Under the pieces are notes generated by a model, which was not told where the DNA came from, ran no database searches, and saw only the letters and a program-made list of their open reading frames with translations. A DNA stretch of 64,000 nt, from NCBI GenBank assembly GCA_963652335.1, contig CAVJSS010000001.1, forward strand, positions 128,117-192,116. Reading direction: 5' to 3'. The position numbers and the translations under genes were made by a program. Source of the DNA: UBA4951 sp963652335 (GTDB lineage Bacteria; Bacillota_I; Bacilli_A; RFN20; CAG-826). Of the stretch, positions 45,987-54,579 are shown one piece after another. Within the stretch, counting starts at the first letter, position 1, and each line of letters begins with the position of its first letter.

Positions 45987-47234
45987 ATGAACATTATCGA
46001 TGATTTGAATTATCGTGGATTAATCGAACAATATTCCAATGAAGACGCAGTAAGGGAACTTTTGGAAAAACCAACCACCATCTATTGCGGATTTGACCCT
46101 TCCGCTTCTTCCATGCATGTCGGGAATTTCGTTATGATCTCTTTGCTTATGCGCTTGCAACGCGCCGGACATAAGATAATCGCCATCGTTGGCGGTGCGA
46201 CTGGTATGATCGGCGACCCTTCTGGCAAAAGCAAGGAAAGAAACCTTCAAACCAAAGAGACTTTAGCAGCAAACACAGCTGCCATCAAAGCCCAACTTGA
46301 GAGATTCTTGGATCTATCCGACCCAAGCAAAGGAATCATATTGAACAACTATGATTGGCTGGGAAACATGAATATCCTCGATTTCCTACGCGATTATGGC
46401 AAATACTTTCCGATTGGCTATATGCTCAGCAAGGAAATCGTTTCTTCCAGATTGGAGGCTGGGATTTCCTTTGCCGAATTCACTTATCAGATCCTTCAAG
46501 CGGTGGATTTCTATCATCTTCACCACAGTGAAGGCGTTGCCATCCAAATCGGTGGGAATGATCAGTGGGGCAATTTGACCGGTGGTTTGGAATTGATAAG
46601 GAAGATCGATGGAAATGACGAAAAAGTCGAGGCCATGACTTGTCGATTGATTACCAGAAGCGATGGCAAGAAGTTCGGAAAATCCGAAAAAGGAGCCCTG
46701 TTCCTCAATCCTGAATTGACTTCCCCATATCAGCTGTATCAGTTTTTCATAAACACGACCGACGAAGATGCGATTCGTTACATTAAGGTCTTCACTTTCC
46801 TTAATCATGACGAAATCGAAGATATCGCCAGAGAACATATCGCTAATCCTGGAATGCGCATCGCTCAAAAGAGATTGGCGTACGAAGTCACTGCTTTGAT
46901 CCATGGCAAGGAAGCTGCCGATGAAGCTGTTGCCATGTCAAATGTCTTATTCACCGGAGACGTCTGCTCTTTAAGCGAGAAACAAATCGTCGAATTGCTC
47001 GGCTCCTTGGAAACAAAAATCGAAGAAGGATTGAATTTGGTTGATATTTTGGTCAAAGTAGGGGCCGCCCAATCCAAGACCCAAGCCAGAACTTTCATCG
47101 CCCAAAACTCTATTTTGATAAATGGGGAGAAAGTCACGGACGAAAATAAGGCTTTCTTTAAAAAAGACGCGATGTATCGGAAATATTTGATCATCCGCAA
47201 AGGCAAAAAGAATTATTTCTTGGCCAGTTTCTAA
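45987..47234 (+). CDS. tyrS: Tyrosyl-tRNA synthetase
   Basis: A 415-residue class I synthetase. 'YCGFDPSASSMHVGNFV' holds the HIGH-like motif and 'KKFGKSEKG' the KMSKS-like motif. The C-terminal S4-like RNA-binding domain is present ('AQSKTQARTFIAQNSILING'). GAGGAG is upstream. The 56-base gap to the LacI gene is too short for a T-box leader. It lies convergent to rpsD, as in Bacillus. Confidence 0.97.
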   Translation: MNIIDDLNYRGLIEQYSNEDAVRELLEKPTTIYCGFDPSASSMHVGNFVMISLLMRLQRAGHKIIAIVGGATGMIGDPSGKSKERNLQTKETLAANTAAIKAQLERFLDLSDPSKGIILNNYDWLGNMNILDFLRDYGKYFPIGYMLSKEIVSSRLEAGISFAEFTYQILQAVDFYHLHHSEGVAIQIGGNDQWGNLTGGLELIRKIDGNDEKVEAMTCRLITRSDGKKFGKSEKGALFLNPELTSPYQLYQFFINTTDEDAIRYIKVFTFLNHDEIEDIAREHIANPGMRIAQKRLAYEVTALIHGKEAADEAVAMSNVLFTGDVCSLSEKQIVELLGSLETKIEEGLNLVDILVKVGAAQSKTQARTFIAQNSILINGEKVTDENKAFFKKDAMYRKYLIIRKGKKNYFLASF

Positions 47235-47289
47235 ATCGATTTGAATAGGCGCTCTTGAAATCGGAACGCCTTTTTTATTTGAAAATAGA

Positions 47290-47314
47290 AGAAAAAAGCA
47301 CCCATGAGGATGCT
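47290..47314 (-). terminator. Rho-independent terminator of rpsD
   Basis: On the minus strand AGCATCC-TCAT-GGGTGCT (one T-G pair) is followed by six T, about 26 bases after the rpsD stop. Confidence 0.8.
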
Positions 47315-47339
47315 TAGTTCGCTACTTGGATGGAATGGA

Positions 47340-47945
47340 TTACAACAAACGGTTGTAGTATTCGATGATTTGGGCTTCGTTGATATTGAGAGCGAGTTCG
47401 TTTCTTTCTGGCAAACGAGCGAATGTGCCGGTGAATTTTTCTTCATCGACGGTGACGTAGGCTGGAACGACCGGCTTTCCTTCGAGAGACTCTTTGACGA
47501 CCTTAAGTGGGCTGGTCTCGACGAATCCGATGACATCTCCGACTTTGCAGAGATAGCTTGGAATATCGACTTTTTTGCCGTTGACTGTGACATGGCCATG
47601 GTTGACCAATTGACGGGCTCCGGCACGGGTGCGAGAGAATCCCATACGATAGACAAGGTTGTCCAAACGAGATTCGAGGATGCGGAAGAAGGCCAAACCG
47701 GTAACGGTGGTTTCTTTCTTAGCAAGGACGAAAAGACGACGGAATTGACGTTCGGAAACGCCATAAAGCTCGCGAAGTTTCTGCTTTTCGACGAGCTGCT
47801 GTCCGTATTCTGACGGCTTGCGCTTGCGATCTTGGCCATGTTGGCCTGGCCCATAAGCGCGCTTTTTCAATTCATCGCCGGTCTCGGAGATGGAAAAGCC
47901 AAGACGACGAGATTGTTTCCAAGTGGATTTGGTGTATCTAGACAT
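47340..47945 (-). CDS. rpsD: 30S ribosomal protein S4
   Basis: A 201-residue primary 16S rRNA-binding protein. 'MSRYTKSTWKQSRRLGFS', 'RAYGPGQHGQDRKRKPSEYG' and the S4 domain 'LESRLDNLVYRMGFSRTRAGARQLVNHGHV' type sequence are unmistakable. ATG 47945 follows AAAGGAGA; a longer frame from 48071 runs through the leader. The region before the start may hold the S4 autoregulatory leader. The gene has its own terminator. Confidence 0.98.
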   Translation of the reverse strand: MSRYTKSTWKQSRRLGFSISETGDELKKRAYGPGQHGQDRKRKPSEYGQQLVEKQKLRELYGVSERQFRRLFVLAKKETTVTGLAFFRILESRLDNLVYRMGFSRTRAGARQLVNHGHVTVNGKKVDIPSYLCKVGDVIGFVETSPLKVVKESLEGKPVVPAYVTVDEEKFTGTFARLPERNELALNINEAQIIEYYNRLL

Positions 47946-48060
47946 TGAAATGTCTCCTTTCTTTGCGCTTAAACAAAGTCCGGGGGTATCCCTGTTTCCC
48001 GGGTGTCGTTCCTTTCGGCCTTGTAGCTTGAGGCTTACTTTGATTAAATGAACGACGTCA
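47946..48060 (-). promoter_or_regulatory. Candidate S4 autoregulatory leader of rpsD
   Basis: The minus-strand leader has several pairable segments just before the ribosome site: CCGGG with CCCGG, GGG with CCC inside that loop, and CTTTG with CAAAG. In Bacillus S4 represses its own mRNA through such a leader. Similarity is by arrangement only; I could not fold it. Confidence 0.35.
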
Positions 48061-48097
48061 GGCGGAAACATGACAACCTGCTGCTCTATATAAGCGT

Positions 48098-48114
48098 GAA
48101 TACTTTAAGTATTC
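48098..48114. repeat. Inverted repeat in the rpsD/ezrA divergent region
   Basis: GAATACTT-T-AAGTATTC is a perfect 8-base-arm palindrome. It lies upstream of a TATATA box (48087-48092) that could be the rpsD -10. It may be an operator; no regulator is known. Confidence 0.4.
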
Positions 48115-48203
48115 GGGGCTTCTTCGTCAAGCGAAAAATGCTTTTGAAAGAAAATATCTTCCCTTGTATGCGTCCGTATTATGCGTGTGCTAAGATATTA
48201 CGT

Positions 48204-49943
48204 ATGAGCTACCGCTTTTCTTTCCTTGCAACCTCTTTATCCACGTTATCGATTGTTCTGATAGCCGTCAGCTGCGTGGTTTTCTTAGGGCTTTTATTCT
48301 GCGTTTTGTATTTCACGGTCTTCAGAAATGCCAAAACGGCCAAACTGGTAAGGGAAACCCTAAAGAAATACGAAGCTGCCCACTCTTTGCTTTTTGGCGA
48401 CATCAACAAATACATTAAACGTTTGGAACATATCGCTTCGATGAATCTTTCCTACGCCGAGGACTGCACGGCTTATAAACGAAGGTATAGCGACTTAAGG
48501 GATACTACCGACCAAATGGCCGGAAATGCATGCGATCAGCTTGATGGTTTGCTGGATGACAAGCGCTACAAAGACATCCGTTCCGAATTCGATGGATACA
48601 ATGAAATAATAACCGAATATGTGAACATGGTGGATGATTTGAATAACGCCCTCAAATCGAAATTCCAGGAAGAAGAGGACACAAATGCGGTTCTCATCGA
48701 TTTGGGAAGCAAATTGAGGACTTTGAAGCAAACTTATTTCAACGAACAATCTCAATTGGCTTTGCTTTCGCATTCCTTTGAGATGGTTTTCACCAAAATA
48801 GATAGTTGCTTTGACGAAGCTAACACCAACATCGAATCAGCCAATTACGTGAAAGCCAATCGCATTTTGAGAGGGACGGTCGATCCAATCATCTCTGAAT
48901 TAAGCAGGCTGATAGTCAATCTCCCAAATATGTGCCTTTCTGCCCAAAATATCCTTCCTGATAAGCTTTCCTCCCTTAAATATCGCTATGAAGAGTTGTC
49001 CAATGAAGGATATCCTTTGAGGGATATCATAACCCCAGACAAATTCGTCAAATACGAAAATGAGATAAAATCGATCGTTGAAAGGCTAAAAAGATTCGAA
49101 GTCGATGGGATGCAGGATGAGATAGATAGCATTCTGACATCTTTCGAAAAATATAACAAAGCGTTGGATAAAGAAGTCGAAGCCAACAAAGTTTTCTTTT
49201 CCGAACACGATACAATCTACAAAGATCAGCAAAGGATGGAGAACCGCTGGGTTAACCTTTGCCATGCCCTGCCTGATATAAAGAAGATATTCGCTTTTTC
49301 CGCCAATGATTGCCAAATGGTTGATGACATCAAAGCCAAAGTAGACATATCATCCGGGACAAAAAGGACCTTGGATACCTTCGAACATTCAAGCAACAGG
49401 CAACCATATACGATTTTAGTCGAAAAGATGCACGAACTTCGCGATCAAACCAATGGTTCCCTAAATCAAATCGATAATTTTCAAAAGCATCTTTCCGATA
49501 TGAAAAAAGACGTCGAATCCGCCAATAACGACCTTCCTCTTTATTGGATCAAAGCCAGGGAAGCCGAAGCATTGATAAGAGAAACCAATATCGAGAAGAT
49601 CCAAAAAAAATATTCCCCTTCCATCGATACGATTTTCGACTTGATCGATAGCCTTTATAAAAAAGTCTCCACAGTCCCAATCGACGTTATCGCCGCAAAC
49701 GAAATCCATAAAGAGCTCCAAGACACGGCCAATTCCGTTTTCTCGCTTTTAAACAAAGAAAGCGAAAGTCTCCACGAAGCCGAAGAATGCATAGTTTTTC
49801 GAAATCGTTATAGGGATTGTCTATCAAACGATAGTCTCCTTCATCAAGCTGAAGGCCTATTCATGGATGGGGAATTCTCTTCAGCCTATGAGATGGCCTC
49901 TTCCACTCAGGACCCATCATCATTCCAATCCGACAATTTATGA
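48204..49943 (+). CDS. ezrA: EzrA-like septation ring regulator
   Basis: A 579-residue protein with one N-terminal membrane helix (about residues 11-40) and a long cytoplasmic helical rod with coiled-coil repeats, the EzrA plan. EzrA bends FtsZ ring assembly at the septum. Sequence similarity is weak; the main support is the order ezrA, cysteine desulfurase, thiI as in Bacillus. The start is unsure: the frame is open from 48048 and candidate ATGs at 48138, 48168 and 48204 all lack a strong ribosome site. The last is chosen because it gives the expected short N-terminus. The stop overlaps the desulfurase ATG. Confidence 0.75.
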   Translation: MSYRFSFLATSLSTLSIVLIAVSCVVFLGLLFCVLYFTVFRNAKTAKLVRETLKKYEAAHSLLFGDINKYIKRLEHIASMNLSYAEDCTAYKRRYSDLRDTTDQMAGNACDQLDGLLDDKRYKDIRSEFDGYNEIITEYVNMVDDLNNALKSKFQEEEDTNAVLIDLGSKLRTLKQTYFNEQSQLALLSHSFEMVFTKIDSCFDEANTNIESANYVKANRILRGTVDPIISELSRLIVNLPNMCLSAQNILPDKLSSLKYRYEELSNEGYPLRDIITPDKFVKYENEIKSIVERLKRFEVDGMQDEIDSILTSFEKYNKALDKEVEANKVFFSEHDTIYKDQQRMENRWVNLCHALPDIKKIFAFSANDCQMVDDIKAKVDISSGTKRTLDTFEHSSNRQPYTILVEKMHELRDQTNGSLNQIDNFQKHLSDMKKDVESANNDLPLYWIKAREAEALIRETNIEKIQKKYSPSIDTIFDLIDSLYKKVSTVPIDVIAANEIHKELQDTANSVFSLLNKESESLHEAEECIVFRNRYRDCLSNDSLLHQAEGLFMDGEFSSAYEMASSTQDPSSFQSDNL

Positions 49944-51082
49944 TCTATCTCGATAATGCTGCGACAACCTTGCCTTATGAAGCCGTGCTGAAAAAATACA
50001 ACGCGGTTTCTCTTTTGACGTTCGGCAATTCTTCTTCCAATCATGCATTAGGCAGGAAATCCCTTCATCTTTTGGAAGAAGCAAGAAAAGAAATCCTTTC
50101 TTTGGCCAAATTGGATAAAACCCATGATCTTTTGTTCGTTTCAGGGGCGACCGAAGCCAACAATCTAGCCATTAAAGGCATCGCCTTCAAATATGCAAAC
50201 AGAGGCAAAAAACTGATAACCACGTCATATGAGCACCCATCTGTTTTGGAGACTTTCAAGCAATTAAGGGATAGTTTCGGCTACGAATTGACTATTTTGG
50301 AGCCAAACGGGAAAGGCATTATCGATCCGATTGATTTGGAAAAAGCGATGGATGATAAAACGATTCTCGTCTCGATAATGGCTATCAATAACGAAATCGC
50401 AACGAAAAACGATTTGAACAAACTCAAAGAAGTCATAGCCAACTACCCGAAATGTTTTTTTCATAGTGACGCTACCCAAGGAATTGGAAAACTTCCTTTG
50501 GACCTTAAAAGCGCGGATCTGATATCTTTTTCCGGGCATAAGTTTGGCTCAGTCAAAGGAGTCGGCGGGCTGTTTGTCAAAAAGAACCTTCAATTAGCCC
50601 CTATTCATAATGGCGGAGGGCAAGAAGAAGGAATAAGGCCTGGAACGGTGGATGTAGCCGGAATAGTTGCGATGGCGGAAGCTCTTAAGATCTCCTATTC
50701 AACGATGGAGGAATTCAATAAGAATTGCGTTCGTTGGTATAATGATCTTTATTCGTTCTTTTCGTCTCTAGATGGGATAAAATTGAATTCCAATCCATTA
50801 AGCGATTATCAAACCCCTTTTATAATCAATGTCGGCTTGCTCAAAAAGAAAGCTTCGGTCGTTGTCGAGGCTTTATCGAACGAAGAGATATACGTTTCCA
50901 GCGTCTCGGCGTGTTCTAGCAAAAGTAAGCCGATATCCGACACGATAAAAGCCATAACCCATAACGAACAGCTTGCTGCCAATTCGATCCGCATATCTTT
51001 TGGCCATCAAACCAAAGACGACGATATTGAAACATTCAAAAAGGCCTTCAGGAAAGCCTTGGAAGGAGTATTTTCCAAATGA
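49940..51082 (+). CDS. nifZ: Cysteine desulfurase (NifS/IscS family, NifZ-like)
   Basis: A 380-residue PLP enzyme that takes sulfur from cysteine and, in this place, hands it to ThiI. The PLP lysine is in 'SFSGHKFGSVKGVGG', the His/Asp stack is in 'HSDATQGIGKLPLDL', and the persulfide cysteine is in 'VSSVSACSSKSKPISD'. Both neighbours overlap by ATGA, indicating close coupling. It is thus more likely dedicated to 4-thiouridine in tRNA than to Fe-S cluster assembly. Confidence 0.93.
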   Translation: MIYLDNAATTLPYEAVLKKYNAVSLLTFGNSSSNHALGRKSLHLLEEARKEILSLAKLDKTHDLLFVSGATEANNLAIKGIAFKYANRGKKLITTSYEHPSVLETFKQLRDSFGYELTILEPNGKGIIDPIDLEKAMDDKTILVSIMAINNEIATKNDLNKLKEVIANYPKCFFHSDATQGIGKLPLDLKSADLISFSGHKFGSVKGVGGLFVKKNLQLAPIHNGGGQEEGIRPGTVDVAGIVAMAEALKISYSTMEEFNKNCVRWYNDLYSFFSSLDGIKLNSNPLSDYQTPFIINVGLLKKKASVVVEALSNEEIYVSSVSACSSKSKPISDTIKAITHNEQLAANSIRISFGHQTKDDDIETFKKAFRKALEGVFSK

Positions 51083-52284
51083 ACGCCCACTTATTGATCC
51101 ATTTCGGAGAACTTTCCACAAAAGGCGGAAACCGCAAACTTTTCATCAACAAATTGGCGCATAACATAAGACGTGCGTTAAAGAAATACGAAAATGTCAC
51201 GGTTACAGCCGATCACGACCATATCCACGTTTATCCAAAAGACGCTCCCTTTGATGAGATTTGTTCAATTATGAAAGAAATCCCTGGAATTCAAAGGGTG
51301 TCCGTCATCGAAAACTGTTCCAAGGAATTGGAAAAAATGGAAAAGATGGCCTTGGAACTGGTAGAGAAAGAAAAGGGCAAGACATTCAAAATAAACACTA
51401 AACGCGTAGACAAATCCTATCCTTTGGATTCTTATGGGATATCAAGGGCGTTAGCTTCTCACATCCTTAAAAACAGTGGCCTTAAAGTCGACGTTCACAA
51501 TCCGGATATCAATCTTAACGTCGATCTTAGAAGGGATTGCGTTTATATGAGCTGCCATTCTTTTTTGGGAATAGGCGGATATCCTTTGGGAATGAACGGA
51601 AAAGTTCTTCTTTTGCTTAGCGGAGGCATCGATTCCCCGGTCGCGGCTTACGAACTTATCAGACGCGGAATCAGGATCGAATGCATCCATTTCGCTTCCC
51701 CTCCATATACTTCATCTGCAGTATTGGATAAATTGGAAGACATCATCAAGGAACTCTCTTTCTATCAGGAAGACATCAAATTAAACATCGTTCCGTTTAC
51801 AAAGCTTCAGGAAGAAATATATAAGAATGTCGACGAATCATATTGCATAACCATAATGAGAAGGATGATGGTCAGAATCGCGGTGGAAGTGGCCAAAAAG
51901 GAACATTGCTTAGCTATCGCGACCGGAGAATCGATAGGGCAAGTGGCTTCTCAGACTCTTGAATCGATGCAAGTCATTAACGAAGTTACTAACTTTCCTA
52001 TAATCAGACCTCTCGCCGTCAAAGACAAACTATCGATCATCAAAACAGCGAAAAAGATCAATACTTATGATATCTCGATCCGTCCATACGAGGATTGCTG
52101 CACGATATTCTCCCCAAAGAGCCCCAAGACCAAGCCTCAGTTGAATCATTGTTATCATTATGAAAAGAAATTCGGATGGGGACAAATCTTAAGCGATGCA
52201 GTCAGCAATCGCGAAAAAGTCTTCTTTAAAGATGGCATAAAAAAAGTTTTCGAAGAAATCAAAACCGAATCTTGCGATGAATAA
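51079..52284 (+). CDS. thiI: tRNA 4-thiouridine synthetase ThiI
   Basis: A 401-residue enzyme. The N-terminal ferredoxin-like and THUMP domains (about 1-165) are followed by a PP-loop ATPase with 'LLLSGGIDSPVAAYELIRRG'. There is no C-terminal rhodanese domain, as in Bacillus ThiI, which relies on the adjacent desulfurase. It is the last gene of its operon and is followed by a terminator. Confidence 0.96.
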   Translation: MNAHLLIHFGELSTKGGNRKLFINKLAHNIRRALKKYENVTVTADHDHIHVYPKDAPFDEICSIMKEIPGIQRVSVIENCSKELEKMEKMALELVEKEKGKTFKINTKRVDKSYPLDSYGISRALASHILKNSGLKVDVHNPDINLNVDLRRDCVYMSCHSFLGIGGYPLGMNGKVLLLLSGGIDSPVAAYELIRRGIRIECIHFASPPYTSSAVLDKLEDIIKELSFYQEDIKLNIVPFTKLQEEIYKNVDESYCITIMRRMMVRIAVEVAKKEHCLAIATGESIGQVASQTLESMQVINEVTNFPIIRPLAVKDKLSIIKTAKKINTYDISIRPYEDCCTIFSPKSPKTKPQLNHCYHYEKKFGWGQILSDAVSNREKVFFKDGIKKVFEEIKTESCDE

Positions 52285-52289
52285 GCTTC

Positions 52290-52316
52290 AGCCAGTCCCT
52301 AGCGACTGGCTTTTTG
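52290..52316 (+). terminator. Rho-independent terminator after thiI
   Basis: An eight-base stem AGCCAGTC/GACTGGCT (52290-52297, 52304-52311) with a six-base loop runs into a five-T tract. Confidence 0.88.
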
Positions 52317-52343
52317 AGATGGCTGGGTTATCGAATAATGAAA

Positions 52344-52372
52344 TAAAAAAACACTCCGGAGAGTGCTTTTTA
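52344..52372. terminator. Terminator of the infC-rpmI-rplT operon (bidirectional)
   Basis: CACTC-CGGA-GAGTG (52352-52365) is flanked by an A run on one side and a T run on the other. On the minus strand it ends rplT 14 bases after the stop. Confidence 0.78.
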
Positions 52373-52385
52373 ATCCTTTTATCGC

Positions 52386-52742
52386 TTATTTGGCTGCTTT
52401 CTTGGCAGTTTCGACCAAGGAAGCGAAGGCTGCTGGATCATTGATGGCCAATTCGGAGAGCATCTTTCTGTTAATGGAGATGTTGCTCTTTTTCAATCCA
52501 TCCATGAAGCAGGAATAAGAGATGCCGTTTTGATGGCAAGCGGCATTGATGCGCTTGATCCAAAGCTTGCGGAAGTCGCTCTTGATCTTGCGACGGGAGA
52601 CATAAGCGTATTTCCAGGAATGGAGGACTTGCTCTTTGGCTGTTTTAAAGAGCAAGTGTTTGCTGCCGAAATATCCTTCGGCGGCATTTAAGATTTTCTT
52701 GCGACGCGCTCTGGTTTGAACGCTGCCTTTGACTCTAGCCAT
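52386..52742 (-). CDS. rplT: 50S ribosomal protein L20
   Basis: A 118-residue, highly basic ribosomal protein: 'MARVKGSVQTRARRKKILNAAEGYFGSKH'-type N-terminal helix and 'LWIKRINAACHQNGISYS' C-terminal globular domain. L20 represses its own operon in Bacillus by binding the infC leader. It is last in infC-rpmI-rplT, 17 bases after rpmI. Confidence 0.98.
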   Translation of the reverse strand: MARVKGSVQTRARRKKILNAAEGYFGSKHLLFKTAKEQVLHSWKYAYVSRRKIKSDFRKLWIKRINAACHQNGISYSCFMDGLKKSNISINRKMLSELAINDPAAFASLVETAKKAAK

Positions 52743-52759
52743 TGTTCTTTATCCTCCTC

Positions 52760-52963
52760 TTATTTGGCCTTGTAATTGATCATGTCGCGGATGTGCGGCA
52801 TATCAGCCTTGTTCATGTAAGTGAATTTCGCCAAGTGCATTTTCTGCTTATGGGATTTGTTAGGCGCTAAGTGGCCCATGTAGGCGTGTTTTCTTTTGAT
52901 TTTGCCCGAAGCGGTGACTTTAACACGTTTCATCATCGAACGGTTGCTCTTCATTTTTGGCAT
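52760..52963 (-). CDS. rpmI: 50S ribosomal protein L35
   Basis: A 67-residue basic protein: 'MPKMKSNRSMMKRVKVTASGKIKRK' start and 'HLAPNKSHKQK' in the middle are typical. ATG 52963 follows AGGAGA; the longer in-frame start at 53017 lies inside infC. Eleven bases separate it from infC. Confidence 0.96.
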   Translation of the reverse strand: MPKMKSNRSMMKRVKVTASGKIKRKHAYMGHLAPNKSHKQKMHLAKFTYMNKADMPHIRDMINYKAK

Positions 52964-52974
52964 AACTGTGTCTC

Positions 52975-53526
52975 CTATTGTTTCTTCTTCAAAGGGGCAA
53001 TGATGCATTTGTACCATTTGCCTTCCCAGAACGGTGGTTTGTCAACTCCGCTGATGTCAGCCAACTGATCGCAGAAGGTTTTCATGACCTCTTCTCCAAG
53101 GTCCTTGTGAGCCATCTGACGGCCGCGGAAGATGACGCATACCTCAACCTTGTTTCCATCCTCGATGAAGCCTCTGGCGTGTCTAGCTTTGGTGTCCAAG
53201 TCATGCATGCCGATCTGCGGGGTAAGCTGCACTTGCTTAAGCTCGGTGGACTTTTGGTTCTTCCTTGCTTCTTTGGCGGCTTTTTGCTTCTCGAATTTGA
53301 ATTTGCCGTAATTGAGGATCTTGCAGACTGGCGGTTTGCCTTGTGGAGCGACGCAATAGAGGTCCAATCCGTATTTCATGGCAAGTTCATTGGCGGTTCT
53401 GGAAGACATTTTCCCGAGTTGCTGCCCTTCCGGCCCGATTACCAACACTTCCGGATAACGGATGTTTTCGTTGATGGGGTCCTGGTTTTTGTTAGGGCGG
53501 CGATTTGGTTGCTGGTTGTAGGCTAT
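52975..53526 (-). CDS. infC: Translation initiation factor IF-3, ATA start codon
   Basis: A 183-residue factor that keeps ribosomal subunits apart and proofreads the initiator tRNA. The N-terminal domain ('DPINENIRYPEVLVIGPEG', 'GLDLYCVAP', 'PPVCKILNYGKFKFE') and the C-terminal domain ('KHARGFIEDGNKVEV' type) are complete. From the first ATG (53448) the conserved 'INENIR' segment would be lost. Upstream in frame lies ATA at 53524-53526, eight bases after GGAGG; an ATT two codons earlier is too close to it. A rare start codon is known for infC in other bacteria (ATT in E. coli and Bacillus) and lets IF-3 control itself. Confidence 0.92.
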   Translation of the reverse strand: MAYNQQPNRRPNKNQDPINENIRYPEVLVIGPEGQQLGKMSSRTANELAMKYGLDLYCVAPQGKPPVCKILNYGKFKFEKQKAAKEARKNQKSTELKQVQLTPQIGMHDLDTKARHARGFIEDGNKVEVCVIFRGRQMAHKDLGEEVMKTFCDQLADISGVDKPPFWEGKWYKCIIAPLKKKQ

Positions 53527-53667
53527 GGTAATTACCTCCTTTGGGACGAAAATAGCGCACAGTCCGTGCGCTCCGATTCCAGTAACTTACTTGTTGGGTA
53601 GCCTGGACCGATCTCTTAGAGAAATCCGGTGAGTTCGAGCACGAACTGCTTTCTACTTTTATCGACA
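53527..53667 (-). promoter_or_regulatory. L20-type leader with attenuator hairpin before infC
   Basis: The minus-strand leader of about 140 bases ends in a 7-base-pair stem AGCGCAC/GTGCGCT (53554-53572) followed by a short U-rich run, just before the ribosome site. Upstream there is a second pairable region around 53620-53650. The operon, the position and the terminator-like hairpin fit the L20 leader of Bacillus. Confidence 0.55.
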
Positions 53668-53673
53668 GCCCTA

Positions 53674-53701
53674 ATTATCCAAACATTTCCTTTTGCGTCA
53701 A
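53674..53701 (-). promoter_or_regulatory. Promoter of infC-rpmI-rplT
   Basis: On the minus strand TTGACG (53696-53701), a 16-base spacer and GATAAT (53674-53679) match the SigA consensus at five of six bases in each box. Confidence 0.65.
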
Positions 53702-53725
53702 GCACATTCGTATGCGAAAAGGCCT

Positions 53726-54343
53726 TTATTTCTCGAAAAGTCGTCTTTTGAGATAAATAGAGTCGTTTTCATCTATCCTCCTTATCGGTTTGCACGGGTT
53801 TCCAAAAGCCAAGTATCCATCCGGTATGTCTCTTGTTACCACGGATCCCATGCCAATTACGCAGTTCCTACCGATTTTCAAATTGGGGCCGATAATGACG
53901 TTACTGGCCAACCATGTCCCCGATCCGATTTCAATCGAACCTCCATATTCGTCATCGTAGGAACTTCCATTATCATTGAATTTGGTCCTTCTTTCTTCAC
54001 TTAGCAATGGGCGTATTGGGGTGGCCAACGTCACGTTGACCCCAATAAACACGTCATCGCCGATGATAACTTCGCATGTATTCAAGACGGTGAAATTGAA
54101 ATTAGCAAAGGAATTCTTCCCGATATGGATGTTATAGCCGTAATCGAAATGGCACGGAGACATCAAAGAGAAGCTTTCGTCGGCATTTGGGAACAATTTT
54201 TTCAATATCTCTTTTCTTTTGAGATCGTTTTCCTTCAATGAATTGAATTCGGCACATAAACTATGACGTTCGATCCTATCGTTTTTCAATCCTTCATTTG
54301 AAGGATCATATATCATCCCGGCTAACATCTTTTTTTCAGTCAT
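53726..54343 (-). CDS. Sugar O-acetyltransferase (maltose/galactoside acetyltransferase-like)
   Basis: A 205-residue left-handed beta-helix enzyme. The N-terminal maltose-acetyltransferase cap ('KKMLAGMIYDPSNEGL') is followed by hexapeptide repeats: 'HFDYGYNIHIGKNSFANFNFTVLN', 'IGDDVFIGVNVTLATPI', 'IEIGSGTWLASNVIIGPNLKIGRNCVIGMGSVVT'. The usual catalytic histidine after 'TP' is not evident: 'TPIRPL' replaces 'T..HP', and an acidic insertion follows (around 'NDNGSSYDDEYG'). Activity is therefore less certain. It stands alone, divergent from the alkyltransferase gene. Confidence 0.82.
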   Translation of the reverse strand: MTEKKMLAGMIYDPSNEGLKNDRIERHSLCAEFNSLKENDLKRKEILKKLFPNADESFSLMSPCHFDYGYNIHIGKNSFANFNFTVLNTCEVIIGDDVFIGVNVTLATPIRPLLSEERRTKFNDNGSSYDDEYGGSIEIGSGTWLASNVIIGPNLKIGRNCVIGMGSVVTRDIPDGYLAFGNPCKPIRRIDENDSIYLKRRLFEK

Positions 54344-54362
54344 AGTAAATTCATGCCCTATC

Positions 54363-54539
54363 TCAATTATAAATTATGCATCGTGTGCTACGATTGGTGA
54401 GACTGTGAGGTCTCACGTTAATATTTACTATCCAAAACTGCGTCTTTACGCAATTGATGATGTCGGGAATTTGATCTTGAACATTTTTAAGGTCATTGCC
54501 TAAAACTGATTTGATGCCCTCTTTATAGTCGATTTTCAC
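54363..54539 (-). CDS. Possible small ORF or gene remnant (GTG start)
   Basis: A 58-codon minus-strand frame with GTG start reads VKIDYKEGIKSVLGND and onward, with amphipathic helices and a stop at 54363-54365. The ribosome site is weak, and the 3' half includes the inverted repeat at 54397-54416. It may be a remnant rather than a gene. The rest of the 54344-54579 gap holds nothing else that I can name. Confidence 0.2.
   Translation of the reverse strand: MKIDYKEGIKSVLGNDLKNVQDQIPDIINCVKTQFWIVNINVRPHSLTNRSTRCIIYN
54397..54416. repeat. Inverted repeat GTGAGAC-N6-GTCTCAC
   Basis: Perfect seven-base arms (54397-54403 and 54410-54416) with a six-base loop, about 55 bases from the acetyltransferase start. 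It could be an operator or a hairpin; no T tract follows, so it is not a standard terminator. Confidence 0.5.
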
Positions 54540-54579
54540 CCTATTGCCTTTTTTATTCGATATTTAGTAAAATAATTAC

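Noticed and set aside
52978..53601. 207-codon plus-strand frame opposite infC
   Set aside because: It mirrors infC and its leader; the minus-strand gene is certain.
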